The position numbers and the translations under genes were made by a program. Below, one piece after another: positions 18,248 through 27,563 of a DNA stretch of 64,000 bases (the first letter of the stretch is position 1; each line of letters opens with the position of its first letter). The notes beneath the pieces were generated by a model, which saw only the letters and a list, made by a program, of their open reading frames with translations, was not told the origin of the DNA and searched no databases. Location of the stretch: assembly GCA_910584205.1 (NCBI GenBank), contig CAJUAA010000007.1, positions 1-64,000 of the forward strand. Reading direction: 5' to 3'. This DNA is from an uncultured Lachnospiraceae bacterium. GTDB taxonomy: Bacteria; Bacillota; Clostridia; Lachnospirales; Lachnospiraceae.

Positions 18248-18268
18248 GCCATCAGTTACTTTCTGTCT

Positions 18269-19399
18269 TTATTCGCTCAACTGGTCAGCCGATATCTCGC
18301 CGTTGTCAACATAGATCTGAATATATTCATCCACATTGTCCGCGTTGATCTCGGGGGCGTCCACATAATCGTTTACATCCGTGATTGTCATCTCTCCGTT
18401 CAATACTTTTGATGCATATTCCATATTCTTCTTTGCAAGATCCGATGCGGACTGAAGCGCAGTACAGGTCAGGAGACCCTCTTTGATCAGCAGGCAGCCC
18501 TGTGCGGTGCCGTCCACGCCGTAAGCAAGGAAGCTTGTGGTTCCGTCTGCATTTACGTAGTCCGGATTCTGACGGATCGCTTCAATGGCGCCTGCAGCCA
18601 TGTTGTCATTCATGGAAATGATCGCGTCCACATGGGTGCCGGACTGGATCCATGCTTCCATCAGAGTCAGCGCCTCGTCGCTGTTCCAGTTTGCATAATC
18701 TTCATAGAGAATGTTTACATCCGCTCTCTGCGAGAAGAAGTAGGTATCCCATGCTTCTCTTCTCTTCTCCGCATGGAAGTTTCCGGACGGCCCGCGAAGC
18801 ACTACCACATTGGCATTCTCCGGTACTTCCTTCACCGCGCGTTCTGCTCCTACCTGCGCCTGTGCGATCGGGTCCGCGTCCACCGTACCGGTTCCCGCCA
18901 GCACGGAATTGTCGCCGCTGCCGTCCAGGTCATCCTGATGCGTGGTCGGGTTCGTGGTGATGACAGGGATTCCCGCATCCGTCAGCTGCTGTACATAGGG
19001 CGCCTGCGCCGCATTGTTGTTGGACTGTACAATGACCAGATCATATTCCTTCGTGATACAGTCCTCCAGAAGCCCGTTCTCCGTATTGTCATCCGCTTCG
19101 CCGCTGACACAGGTCAGTTCGATGTTGTCATATCCCGCTGCGGCCGCCTTCATCTCCGACGTCAGCCATGCCGCGAACGTATCCGCGCTGGCACGTGCCA
19201 CAAAGCATACGCGGTATGCATCGCCGGACGCCGCAGATGCGCCTTCCTCCTGCGCTCCGCCTGCACCCTCTGCACCTTCCGCAGTCTCTGCCGCGCCGCC
19301 TGTGCCGGCCGCACTGTCGCCGCCCTGGGAACCGCATCCTGCCATGGATGCTGCCATAGCCAGACTTAATAATACTGCACTGAGTTTTTTGAGTTTCAT
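18269..19399 (-). CDS. Sugar ABC transporter substrate-binding lipoprotein
   Basis: Periplasmic-binding-protein-like lipoprotein of 376 residues in the ribose/galactose (RbsB) family. A signal peptide with lipobox SMAGC gives the lipidated C22, followed by a low-complexity Gly/Ala/Glu linker to about residue 60. The type I binding fold contains VQSNNNAAQAPYVQQLTDAGIPVI and SMNDNMAAGAIEAI. It feeds the RbsC/RbsA-like permease and ATPase encoded upstream. The dehydrogenase neighbour suggests a polyol or pentose ligand, which the sequence itself does not show. Confidence 0.92.
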   Translation of the reverse strand: MKLKKLSAVLLSLAMAASMAGCGSQGGDSAAGTGGAAETAEGAEGAGGAQEEGASAASGDAYRVCFVARASADTFAAWLTSEMKAAAAGYDNIELTCVSGEADDNTENGLLEDCITKEYDLVIVQSNNNAAQAPYVQQLTDAGIPVITTNPTTHQDDLDGSGDNSVLAGTGTVDADPIAQAQVGAERAVKEVPENANVVVLRGPSGNFHAEKRREAWDTYFFSQRADVNILYEDYANWNSDEALTLMEAWIQSGTHVDAIISMNDNMAAGAIEAIRQNPDYVNADGTTSFLAYGVDGTAQGCLLIKEGLLTCTALQSASDLAKKNMEYASKVLNGEMTITDVNDYVDAPEINADNVDEYIQIYVDNGEISADQLSE

Positions 19400-19476
19400 A
19401 ATGTTCCTCTCCTTTTACTTTTTGTACGTGGTAAACACGCCGTTATATAAAATACAGCATAAATTCCCGCTGTCTT

Positions 19477-20469
19477 TTATTTCTTCTCCGCCTTGTCGGC
19501 CTCCTTTACCAGAATGACCTTCTGTGATTTCTTCGATTTGCTGACCACGTCGAAGGCAACCGCAAGAACGATGATCGCGCCCTCAATCACCTGCTGGATG
19601 TACGGGTCCACTCCCAGAAGATTCATGACATTTTCCAGGAACCCGATGATAAACGCTCCGGCGATCGTCCCGCTGACCGTGCCGATGCCGCCCGTAAAGG
19701 ACGTTCCGCCTACGATGGCCGCCGTCAGGCCGGTCATCTCATATCCCACCGCCCCGTTGGGCAGTCCGGAATTGTTTCTCGCCATGAAGATCATGCCCGC
19801 AATGCCGACCAGGATGCCGTTGATGATATAGGAGGTGTAGATACTGCGTCTGGAGTTGATACCGCTTGCCTCCGCCGCGCTCCTGCTTCCTCCGATGGCG
19901 TAGATGCCGCGTCCGTACCTGGTATTATTTACGATATACCAGATGACAATGGAGATCAGGACCACGATGACGACCGGGATCGGTATGGGACCGACCATTC
20001 CCTGTCCGATGTTTACGTATTTTCCAAGCTGAAGGATATTCTGTCCGCCCGTATAGTAGAGCGCCAGGCCCCTTGCCGCCTGCTGCATGCCCAGTGTGGC
20101 GATAAAGGCCGGTACATTGAAGTTCGCCACAAAAAGCGCGTTGACCAGGTTGCAGATCACCGCCACGGACAGCGCCACCACCAGGGCGACCAGCATGGAC
20201 TGGGTACTCTTATAGGAAGAGACCGACAGTACGCCGGCCAGCGCCAGCACCGAGCCAACCGACAGATCCAGAAAACCGCTGACGATCAGAAGCATCTCGC
20301 CGAACGCAATCAGGATGCCGACGCAGAGCTGGCGGCTGACGTTGATCAGATTGCTTGTCTTCAAAAAGTACGGGCTGATCAGGCTGCATACGGCAAACAA
20401 CACGATCAGTACAATATAAATGCTGAATTTCTGCAGATAATGTGACATTTTCTCTTTCATCATAATCAT
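19477..20469 (-). CDS. Sugar ABC transporter permease (RbsC-like)
   Basis: Integral membrane permease of 330 residues with about nine hydrophobic helices, of the branched-chain/ribose (BPD_transp_2) family. Recognisable parts are SVLALAGVLSVSS, the AIGGSRSAAEASGINSRRSIYTSYIINGILVG cytoplasmic coupling loop region, and GGTSFTGGIGTVSGTIAGAFIIG. It starts 7 bases after the ATPase gene, with which it is translationally close. It forms the transport channel for the ligand of the downstream lipoprotein. Confidence 0.93.
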   Translation of the reverse strand: MIMMKEKMSHYLQKFSIYIVLIVLFAVCSLISPYFLKTSNLINVSRQLCVGILIAFGEMLLIVSGFLDLSVGSVLALAGVLSVSSYKSTQSMLVALVVALSVAVICNLVNALFVANFNVPAFIATLGMQQAARGLALYYTGGQNILQLGKYVNIGQGMVGPIPIPVVIVVLISIVIWYIVNNTRYGRGIYAIGGSRSAAEASGINSRRSIYTSYIINGILVGIAGMIFMARNNSGLPNGAVGYEMTGLTAAIVGGTSFTGGIGTVSGTIAGAFIIGFLENVMNLLGVDPYIQQVIEGAIIVLAVAFDVVSKSKKSQKVILVKEADKAEKK

Positions 20470-20476
20470 TCCCCCT

Positions 20477-21970
20477 CTAGTCCATCAGGCCGGTTGCGTA
20501 CCGCATGATGGTTTCCTGTGAAAATTCTTCTTTTTCAATGCATCCGGTAATCTTTCCCTGACACATGATATAGATACGGTCGCACATGCCGATCAGCTCC
20601 GGCAGCTCGGATGAGATCATAATGACCGCTTTGTTCTCCTTTACAATCTCTGTAATCAGTTTATAGATCTCAAACTTCGCTCCCACGTCGATCCCTCTGG
20701 TCGGTTCGTCCAGGATCATGATCTCCGGATCACAGAGCATCCATCTGGTCAGAAGCACCTTCTGCTGGTTCCCGCCGGAAAGCTTGGAGATCTCTGTCTC
20801 CATGGACGGCGTCTTCACATTCATCTTCCCGAACATCTCTCGGACTTCCTGGCGTTCTTTTCCTCTGTGGGCATAGCCTCCATAAATATACCGTCCAAGG
20901 TTGGCCAGGGACGCGTTCTCCTGTACGCTTCTCACCGGTATGATGCCGTCGTCGCGCCTGCTCTCCGACAGCATGATCAGTTTATGCCGGATACTGTCCC
21001 GGGGGCTTTTGATCTGTACTTCCTGTCCGTCGATCCGCACCGTGCCGGAACCATGGGGATCCAGTCCGAATACAGCCCGCATTGTCTCTGTCCTTCCCGC
21101 GCCCACCAGGCCGGCAAATCCCACGATCTCGCCCTTCCTCGCATAAAAACTGATATCGTCAAACATTCCGTCCTGGCAGAAATGCTCTACCTCCAGCGCC
21201 TTCTCTCCGATGGCGATCTCTTCCTTGGGATAGACGTTGGACAGCTTTCTCCCTACCATCCTGGCAATGACCGTGTCCAGGTCAAGGTCCTCCGCCCGAT
21301 CTGTGGATACCACCGTGCCGTCTCTTAAAACCGTGATGTCATCCGCGATCCGGAACACCTCGTCCATCTTGTGAGATATGTAGATAATGGCAACGCCTTT
21401 CTTTTTCAGTTCCTCGATCTTGCCAAACAGCTGCTTCACTTCCCGCTCCGTAATGGACGAAGTGGGCTCGTCCATAATGACGATCTGCGCGTTATTGGTA
21501 ATCGCCTTGATGATCTCCAGCATCTGGATATCCGAGACAGTAAGCGTCTTCAGCTTCTGCGAGGGGGAATAGGGAAGTCCCTCCTCCTTCAGGAATTCCT
21601 CCGCTTCCCGGCGGACTCTCTTCCAGTCCACCTTCCCATACCTGGTTACCGGAAGGCGGCCCATGAACAGATTTTCCTCGATCGAGAGTTCCGGCACATA
21701 GTTCAGCTCCTGAGCGATCATGGAAATCCCGTACTCCCTCGCCTGAATGGGATTTCGGATCTCGACCGGTTTCCCGTCAATGTAGATCTGCCCTTTGTCC
21801 GCTTTATACAGACCCATGATGATCTTCATCAACGTCGACTTCCCGGCGCCGTTTTCACCGCAGAGCGCGTGGACGGTCCCTCTCCGCACGGAAAATTCAA
21901 TATTGCTGAGCGCCTTCACTCCGGGGAATGATTTTTCAACTCCGGATACCCGCATCTTGATATCATCCAT
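20477..21970 (-). CDS. Sugar ABC transporter ATP-binding protein (RbsA-like, tandem ATPase)
   Basis: Energises sugar uptake. The 497 residues hold two ABC domains. The first has Walker A GENGAGKST near 38-46 and Walker B IVIMDEPTSSI; the second has the degenerate GLVGAGRTE loop, signature LSGGNQQKV and Walker B IMILDEPTRGID. This asymmetry is normal for RbsA/MglA/XylG proteins. It is the first gene of the operon and lies downstream of a sigma-A promoter and opposite the ROK regulator. Confidence 0.94.
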   Translation of the reverse strand: MDDIKMRVSGVEKSFPGVKALSNIEFSVRRGTVHALCGENGAGKSTLMKIIMGLYKADKGQIYIDGKPVEIRNPIQAREYGISMIAQELNYVPELSIEENLFMGRLPVTRYGKVDWKRVRREAEEFLKEEGLPYSPSQKLKTLTVSDIQMLEIIKAITNNAQIVIMDEPTSSITEREVKQLFGKIEELKKKGVAIIYISHKMDEVFRIADDITVLRDGTVVSTDRAEDLDLDTVIARMVGRKLSNVYPKEEIAIGEKALEVEHFCQDGMFDDISFYARKGEIVGFAGLVGAGRTETMRAVFGLDPHGSGTVRIDGQEVQIKSPRDSIRHKLIMLSESRRDDGIIPVRSVQENASLANLGRYIYGGYAHRGKERQEVREMFGKMNVKTPSMETEISKLSGGNQQKVLLTRWMLCDPEIMILDEPTRGIDVGAKFEIYKLITEIVKENKAVIMISSELPELIGMCDRIYIMCQGKITGCIEKEEFSQETIMRYATGLMD

Positions 21971-22017
21971 CTTGCTTTTTCCTTTCTGAAAAGTTGTTGT
22001 ATTTTTGTTCTGTTTTC

Positions 22018-22046
22018 AGTGTAATCTGCCTTTCTACTTTTGTCAA
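22018..22046 (-). promoter_or_regulatory. Sigma-A promoter of the sugar ABC operon
   Basis: On the minus strand TTGACA (22041-22046), a 17-base spacer and TACACT (22018-22023), 48 bases before the ATPase start codon. The -35 box is a perfect consensus. Confidence 0.7.
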
Positions 22047-22142
22047 TATTTTTATTTAAGTTCTGTACATTTCCACAATTATTATCCTTAATTTTTGTAA
22101 ATATTGCATATATAAACATAATATTTTGTGATTTATTTCACA

Positions 22143-22175
22143 ATTTTATAAAATCCATTTCATAAAATATTTTAT
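22143..22175. promoter_or_regulatory. Two AT palindromes, candidate ROK operators
   Basis: Perfect palindromes ATTTTATAAAAT (22143-22154) and ATAAAATATTTTAT (22162-22175) lie 7 bases apart between the divergent ABC-operon and ROK-regulator promoters. ROK repressors bind AT-rich palindromes, so these are plausible operators. The region is AT-rich overall, so chance cannot be excluded. Confidence 0.45.
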
Positions 22176-22186
22176 CTTTCTTTCTT

Positions 22187-22214
22187 TTGACCTTTTGACA
22201 GTTTCTGTTATAAT
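22187..22214 (+). promoter_or_regulatory. Promoter of the ROK regulator gene
   Basis: TTGACC (22187-22192), a 16-base spacer and TATAAT (22209-22214). A second TTGACA at 22195-22200 is too close to the -10 to act with it. Confidence 0.65.
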
Positions 22215-22258
22215 AGAGACGAATTCACACGACCACAGCAATCGAGGAGGATACCACC

Positions 22259-23374
22259 TTGTCCGAAGACACCGCAAAATCAAAAAACACAGGCGATATT
22301 TACCGCCTGATTTATTACGACAGGCAAAGCTCCCGCCAGATGATTTCCGAAAAACTGGGGCTGAGCCTTCCCACTGTCACAAACAATCTGAATCAGCTGA
22401 AGGCGGACGGCCTGATCTATAATGCGGGCGCTTTCGAATCCACCGGAGGCAGGAAGGCACACCTGTTCCGGTGCGTCCCTCACGCCTGCTATTCTCTCGG
22501 GATTAACATTACAAGGAATCATCTTTCCATCGTTGTGATCGATCTGGACATCAATATCATTGCCGGGAAACGGATAAGGCGTCCGTTCTGCGACAGCGAT
22601 GAATACTATCAGCTCATGCACGCCGAGATCGAACAGCTTCTGGATACGCACCAGATTCCCCGCAGCAGGCTTCGGGGAGCCGGCATCTCCATGCCCGTCA
22701 TCATCAACGCGGATCAGAAAACCATATCCTACGCAACGGTCATCCGGGTGTCTCACGGAATCTATGAGCGGATCGGCCGGCATCTTCCCTATCCGTTCCT
22801 TCTGTTCAACGACGCCAATTCCGCCGGACTGGCGGAAAGCTGGTTTTCCGGTTCCGGACAGGCCATGGTCTATCTCTCCCTGTGCAGCAGCGTGGGCGGC
22901 GCCACCATGGACGGCATGAACGTGGCCAAAGGAAGCAACAACCGCTCCTCCGAGTTCGGGCATATGTGCATCGTCCCCCACGGGAAACGGTGCTACTGCG
23001 GCCAGTACGGATGCCTGGACGCCTACTGTTCCGAAAAAGTACTGTCTGATTTTACCAACGGGGATCTGAAGCTGTTTTTTGAGAAATTAAAAGAAAAAGA
23101 CAATCGGGGATACCAGAATATCTTTGAGGAATATGTGGACCATCTGGCTGTCGCGGTCAACAATCTGCGCATGTGCTACGACTGCGACATCGTCCTCGGC
23201 GGAAATGTGGGCTCCTATATGTCCGATTACATCGATCTGATCCGCCAGAAAGCCCTGGATCTGAATCCATTTGAGCAGAATGGAGACTTCATCCGTGTCT
23301 GCCATTACCGAACGGAAGCCTCCGCTGTGGGCGCCGCCATCTATCACATTGACCGCTTTGTAAAAAGCAGATAG
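22259..23374 (+). CDS. ROK family transcriptional regulator
   Basis: Predicted sugar-responsive repressor of 371 residues: a winged helix-turn-helix (SRQMISEKLGLSLPTVTNNLNQL, about 26-48) followed by a ROK/actin-like sugar-binding domain. The ROK zinc motif CYCGQYGCLDAYC and the FNDANSAGLAE motif are intact. Translation starts at TTG (22259), with GAGGAGG 8 bases upstream. It is divergent from the sugar ABC operon, its probable target, with palindromes between. It resembles XylR/NagC-type repressors rather than sugar kinases because of the DNA-binding domain. Confidence 0.92.
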   Translation: MSEDTAKSKNTGDIYRLIYYDRQSSRQMISEKLGLSLPTVTNNLNQLKADGLIYNAGAFESTGGRKAHLFRCVPHACYSLGINITRNHLSIVVIDLDINIIAGKRIRRPFCDSDEYYQLMHAEIEQLLDTHQIPRSRLRGAGISMPVIINADQKTISYATVIRVSHGIYERIGRHLPYPFLLFNDANSAGLAESWFSGSGQAMVYLSLCSSVGGATMDGMNVAKGSNNRSSEFGHMCIVPHGKRCYCGQYGCLDAYCSEKVLSDFTNGDLKLFFEKLKEKDNRGYQNIFEEYVDHLAVAVNNLRMCYDCDIVLGGNVGSYMSDYIDLIRQKALDLNPFEQNGDFIRVCHYRTEASAVGAAIYHIDRFVKSR

Positions 23375-23396
23375 GCCGGGAGTTTCCCTTATACCA

Positions 23397-23438
23397 AAAT
23401 CAGGGCCGGATTCCACAGTGGAATCCAGCCCTGATTTC
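23397..23438. terminator. Bidirectional terminator between ROK and DUF4250 genes
   Basis: Long hairpin with arms AAATCAGGGC...GGATTCCAC and GTGGAATCC...GCCCTGATTT. On the minus strand it is followed by TTTTGG. It separates two convergent genes. Confidence 0.7.
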
Positions 23439-23511
23439 TGCTTCTGCCGCACTGCCGGAGATACGGCTGTGTCCTGCTTCTGCCGCGCCCGGCCTCTTTC
23501 TCCGGCCAGTC

Positions 23512-23685
23512 CTACACAAAGCGGTTGCACGTTTCGTCGTATTCATAATCGATACTGCGGAGCTTTTCCGTGATCTCCGCGGCATCGATACCCTGATCCC
23601 GGCAAAACGCCTGAAAGTCCGGATAAAAATCCCTCAGCTGTGTGTTTACATAACTCAGCAGCATCACAGGGTCGTTTGGTATCAT
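23512..23685 (-). CDS. DUF4250 domain protein
   Basis: Small acidic cytosolic protein of 57 residues starting MIPNDPVMLLSYVNTQLRD, the signature of the DUF4250 family common in Clostridia. GGAGGAG precedes the ATG. It has no membrane segment. It lies 19 bases after the clpB stop, with no terminator between, and is probably cotranscribed with clpB, so it may share heat-shock control. Function unknown. Confidence 0.85.
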   Translation of the reverse strand: MIPNDPVMLLSYVNTQLRDFYPDFQAFCRDQGIDAAEITEKLRSIDYEYDETCNRFV

Positions 23686-23704
23686 AAGGATCTCCTCCTG
23701 CCTG

Positions 23705-26293
23705 TTACATCTGTTTTTCCCGAATTACAAGCCCGTCTGCATCCCGGTCCACCAGCATCACGCTTCCCGCGTGCACCGCGCCGGACAGGATGTACCGCGC
23801 CGCCATGGTCTCCACATATTTCTGCAGATAACGTTTCAGCGGACGGGCTCCATATACCGGATCGTAGCCGTTTTCTATGATATACGCCTTTGCATCGTCT
23901 GTCAATTCCAGCTGAAGCTCCTTGTCCGCCAGCCTCCGGTTCAGGTCCTGAAGCAGCAGATCCACGATGTGGGCGATGTTGTCCCTGGTCAGCGGTTTAA
24001 ACAGGATCGTCTCATCCAGCCGGTTCAGGAATTCCGGGCGGAAATGGTTCCGCAGGTCGTTCATCACCTGCGCCTCGCTCTCCGGACGGATCTCTCCCTG
24101 TTCGTCGATTCCCTCCAGCAGATACGAAGATCCGATGTTGGACGTCATGATCAGGATTGTGTTTTTGAAGTCCACGGTACGGCCCTGGGAATCGGTGATC
24201 CGGCCGTCGTCCAGCACCTGCAGGAGCACGTTGAACACATCCGGATGTGCCTTCTCCACCTCGTCAAAGAGCACCACCGAATAGGGACGCCTGCGGACCG
24301 CTTCCGTCAGCTGGCCTCCCTCCTCATAGCCCACATATCCGGGAGGCGCTCCGATCAGGCGGGATACCGAGTATTTCTCCATATATTCACTCATGTCGAT
24401 GCGGACCATATTCTGTTCGTCGTCGAACAGGCTGGCCGCCAGCGTCTTGGCAAGCTCCGTCTTGCCCACGCCGGTGGGGCCCAGGAACAGGAAAGAACCG
24501 ATGGGTTTTCCAGGGTCCTTGATGCCTGCCTTGGAACGGATGATGGCATCCGCCACCTTCCGGACGCCCTCCTCCTGCCCGACTACCCGTTTGTGCAGCT
24601 CCTCATCCAGATGCAGCGTCTTGTTCCGCTCGCTCTCGGTCAGCTTCGCCACCGGGATACCAGTCCAGCGGGAAATGATCCGGGCGATCTCCTCGTCGGT
24701 CACGCTTTCGTGAACCAGCGACAGATCCTGCTTCTTTACCTTCTCTTCCTCTTCCTCAAGCTGCTTCTGCAGCTGGGGAAGCCGTCCGTACTGAAGCTGC
24801 GCCGCCTTTTCCAGATCGTAGCCCTGCTGGGCCGCCTGGATCTGCCTGTTCACTTCTTCGATCTCCTCCCGGAGTCCGCTCAGCCGCTCTACGGAATGTT
24901 TCTCGTCATCCCACTGGGCCTTTTTATTGTTAAATTCATCACGAAGTTCCGCCAGTTCCTTCTGCAGTGATTCCAGGCGGTCCTGGCTCAGGCGGTCGGT
25001 CTCTTTTTTCAGCGCCGCCTCCTCGATCTCCAGCTGCAGCACTTTCCGGCGCAGCTCGTCCAGCTCTGTGGGCATGGAATCCAGCTCCGTCTTGATCAGC
25101 GCGCACGCCTCGTCCACCAGATCGATGGCCTTATCCGGGAGGAATCGCTCCGAGATGTAGCGGTGGGACAGAGCTGCCGCCGACACCAGCGCGGAGTCTG
25201 TGATCTTCACCCCATGGAACACTTCGTAACGGTCTTTCAGCCCCCGCAGGATGGAGATGGTATCCTCCACCGTGGGTTCGTCCACCAGCACCTGCTGGAA
25301 CCGCCGTTCCAGAGCCGCGTCCTTCTCAATATACTGCCGGTACTCATCCAGCGTCGTGGCGCCGATGCAGTGCAGCTCCCCTCTGGCCAGCAGCGGCTTC
25401 AGCATGTTGCCCGCATCCATGGCGCCGTCGGCCTTGCCCGCGCCCACGATCAGATGCAGCTCGTCGATGAACAGAATGATACGTCCCTCGCTTTTGCGCA
25501 CCTCTTCCAGAACGGCCTTCAGACGCTCTTCAAATTCTCCCCGGTACTTGGCTCCCGCCACCAGCGCGCCCATGTCCAGGGCGAACACCTTCTTCTCCTT
25601 CAGCCCCTCCGGCACATCGCCGCGGACGATCCGCTGGGCGAGTCCTTCCACGACTGCCGTCTTCCCCACGCCGGGTTCTCCGATCAGCACCGGATTGTTC
25701 TTGGTCTTCCGGGACAGGATGCGGATTACGTTGCGGATCTCCGCGTCCCTGCCGATGACCGGGTCCAGCTTCTGCTCTCTGGCACGCTCCACCAGATCAT
25801 AGCCGTATTTATTCAGCGTATCATACGTCGCTTCCGGATTGTCGCTGGTCACCCGCTGATTGCCCCGAACCGTGGACAGCGCCTGCAGAAACCGGTCTCT
25901 GGTGATGCCGTTCTCCTTGAAAAGCGTCTTCACGGACGGACTGGGATTATCCAATAACGCCAGAAACAGATGCTCCACCGAGACATACTCGTCTCCCATC
26001 CGTTTCGCCTCATCTTCCGCGCTGACCAGCGCCCGGTTCAGATACTGGCCCACATAGGGCTGTCCGCCGGACACCTTTACTCTTTTATTCAGCGCCTCTT
26101 CCACTCTTTCCCTGAACAGCGCGCTGTCAATATCCATCTTCGCGATCAGTCTGGCAATCAGACTTTCCTCCTGTGTCAGAAGGCTGTACAGGAGATGCTC
26201 CTGTTCGATCTCCTGATTCCCGTATTCCAGAGCGGTCTTTTCCAGATCATTCACCGCCTGGGCAGATTTCTGCGTAAATTTCTGAAAATTCAT
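23705..26293 (-). CDS. clpB: ATP-dependent disaggregase ClpB
   Basis: Hexameric AAA+ chaperone that rescues aggregated proteins with DnaK. The 862 residues show the full layout: N-terminal Clp_N repeats (1-145), NBD1 with Walker A GEPGVGKT near 205, the coiled-coil M domain around 410-520 (heptad-rich, distinguishing ClpB from ClpC), NBD2 with GPTGVGKT near 605, and the D2 small domain. No ClpP-binding IGF loop is seen. TAGGAGG precedes the ATG. A CIRCE operator and a sigma-A promoter lie upstream, indicating HrcA control. Confidence 0.97.
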   Translation of the reverse strand: MNFQKFTQKSAQAVNDLEKTALEYGNQEIEQEHLLYSLLTQEESLIARLIAKMDIDSALFRERVEEALNKRVKVSGGQPYVGQYLNRALVSAEDEAKRMGDEYVSVEHLFLALLDNPSPSVKTLFKENGITRDRFLQALSTVRGNQRVTSDNPEATYDTLNKYGYDLVERAREQKLDPVIGRDAEIRNVIRILSRKTKNNPVLIGEPGVGKTAVVEGLAQRIVRGDVPEGLKEKKVFALDMGALVAGAKYRGEFEERLKAVLEEVRKSEGRIILFIDELHLIVGAGKADGAMDAGNMLKPLLARGELHCIGATTLDEYRQYIEKDAALERRFQQVLVDEPTVEDTISILRGLKDRYEVFHGVKITDSALVSAAALSHRYISERFLPDKAIDLVDEACALIKTELDSMPTELDELRRKVLQLEIEEAALKKETDRLSQDRLESLQKELAELRDEFNNKKAQWDDEKHSVERLSGLREEIEEVNRQIQAAQQGYDLEKAAQLQYGRLPQLQKQLEEEEEKVKKQDLSLVHESVTDEEIARIISRWTGIPVAKLTESERNKTLHLDEELHKRVVGQEEGVRKVADAIIRSKAGIKDPGKPIGSFLFLGPTGVGKTELAKTLAASLFDDEQNMVRIDMSEYMEKYSVSRLIGAPPGYVGYEEGGQLTEAVRRRPYSVVLFDEVEKAHPDVFNVLLQVLDDGRITDSQGRTVDFKNTILIMTSNIGSSYLLEGIDEQGEIRPESEAQVMNDLRNHFRPEFLNRLDETILFKPLTRDNIAHIVDLLLQDLNRRLADKELQLELTDDAKAYIIENGYDPVYGARPLKRYLQKYVETMAARYILSGAVHAGSVMLVDRDADGLVIREKQM

Positions 26294-26353
26294 ATGACCT
26301 CCTATTTTATCATTCCACTTATATTCCGTAATTGGTTTGCTTGTTCTATACTG

Positions 26354-26396
26354 AATATAACACCAGTTGTCAGCACTGTCAATAGTCGAGTGCTAA
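26354..26396 (-). promoter_or_regulatory. clpB promoter with CIRCE (HrcA) operator
   Basis: On the minus strand TTAGCACTC-N9-CAGTGCTGA (26370-26396) matches the CIRCE inverted repeat, with a perfect first arm and two changes in the second. It overlaps a promoter: TTGACA (26377-26382), a 17-base spacer and TATATT (26354-26359). HrcA bound here would cover the -35 box and repress clpB until heat shock. Confidence 0.88.
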
Positions 26397-26523
26397 AAAT
26401 ATAAATTTTCTATTGGCCAATCGCAGGAGGCCGATCTCTTCCGGACTGGCCCTGCGGATAAATTCTCCCGTTTCTGAATATACTGTAAGAAATCTTTTTA
26501 TTTACTATACAGGGAGAAACGCT

Positions 26524-27501
26524 ATGTGCACCAGTATCACAATGAAAACCAACGATTTCTATTTCGGCCGGACCATGGATCTGGACTACGACCTCAGCAG
26601 TTCCGTCGTCATCACTCCGCGGAATTACCCGATCCGGTTCCGCCGGGCAAATACGCTGAACCGGCACTATGCCCTCATCGGCATGGCCGTGGTCAAAAAC
26701 AGTTTTCCGCTCTATGCGGAAGCCGCCAACGAGCAGGGGCTCTGCATCGCCGGACTGAATTTCCCGGACAACGCCTGGTATCCTTCGGAGGAAAATCCGG
26801 ACTGTTCCAATATCTCCCCTTTCGAGCTGCCGCTGTGGCTCCTGGGGCAGTGCGCCAGCCTGGCCGAGGCCCGGACGCTTCTTTCCTCCACCAGCATCGT
26901 CAACATCCCCTTCAGCGATGACCTGCCTCTGACCCCCATGCACTGGCATATTGCGGATCAGGACGGATCGGTTGCCCTGGAGGTTACCAGAAGCGGCCTT
27001 CAGATCCATGACAACCCCGTGGGCGTGCTGACCAACAATCCGACCTTTGATTTCCAGATGACGAACCTGTGTCAATATATGAACCTGATCTCCGGCTACC
27101 CGCAGAACTGCTTCAGTGATCTAAAGGGCGTCACGCCTTTTGGCCAGGGACTGGGAAGCTTCGGACTCCCGGGCGACTATTCTCCCGCCTCCCGTTTTGT
27201 CAAGTCCTCCTGGCTGCTGCTGAATTCCGTATGCTCCAAAGACGATCCCAGCAGCATCGCGCAGTTTTTTCACCTGCTGGATTCCGTATCCGTCGTAAGA
27301 GGAAGCGTCCTCTCCCCGAAAGATGCCTGTGATATGACCACCTACTCCTGCTGCATCAATGTATCCAGAACTACCTATTATTATAAGACCTACACCAACA
27401 ACCAGCTGAACGCCATCGACATGCGCCGGGAAAATCTGAACGCTTCCTCACTTCGGTCCTTTCCCCTGGCCACGGCGCAGAAAATCGCCTGGGCCAATTA
27501 G
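26524..27501 (+). CDS. bsh: Bile salt hydrolase / choloylglycine hydrolase
   Basis: Ntn-type hydrolase that cleaves glycine or taurine from conjugated bile acids. The mature enzyme would start at Cys2 (MCTSIT) after removal of Met. Conserved positions include FGRTMD near 17-22, GLNFPDN near 75-81, LTNNPTFD near 171-178 and the SRF arginine near 226; the overall pattern closely resembles the Clostridium perfringens enzyme. Length 325 is typical. The ATG at 26524 follows AGGGAGA; the frame opens 37 codons earlier but that extension would hide Cys2. No signal peptide. The gene is monocistronic, with a terminator after it. Penicillin V acylase is the main alternative, but motifs favour bile salts. 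Confidence 0.9.
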   Translation: MCTSITMKTNDFYFGRTMDLDYDLSSSVVITPRNYPIRFRRANTLNRHYALIGMAVVKNSFPLYAEAANEQGLCIAGLNFPDNAWYPSEENPDCSNISPFELPLWLLGQCASLAEARTLLSSTSIVNIPFSDDLPLTPMHWHIADQDGSVALEVTRSGLQIHDNPVGVLTNNPTFDFQMTNLCQYMNLISGYPQNCFSDLKGVTPFGQGLGSFGLPGDYSPASRFVKSSWLLLNSVCSKDDPSSIAQFFHLLDSVSVVRGSVLSPKDACDMTTYSCCINVSRTTYYYKTYTNNQLNAIDMRRENLNASSLRSFPLATAQKIAWAN

Positions 27502-27517
27502 TTTAAACCGCACAAAA

Positions 27518-27559
27518 AGGACTGCCGCAGGCCCCGAGCACCGGTCCTGCGGCAGTCCT
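27518..27559. terminator. Bidirectional terminator after bsh
   Basis: Perfect 14-bp arms AGGACTGCCGCAGG / CCTGCGGCAGTCCT (27518-27531 and 27546-27559) with A-run before and CTTATT after. It serves bsh and the convergent acetyltransferase gene. Confidence 0.88.
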
Positions 27560-27563
27560 CTTA

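Noticed and set aside
22195..22214. TTGACA at 22195-22200 as the -35 of the ROK promoter
   Set aside because: Only 8 bases separate it from the -10 TATAAT; the TTGACC eight bases earlier fits better.
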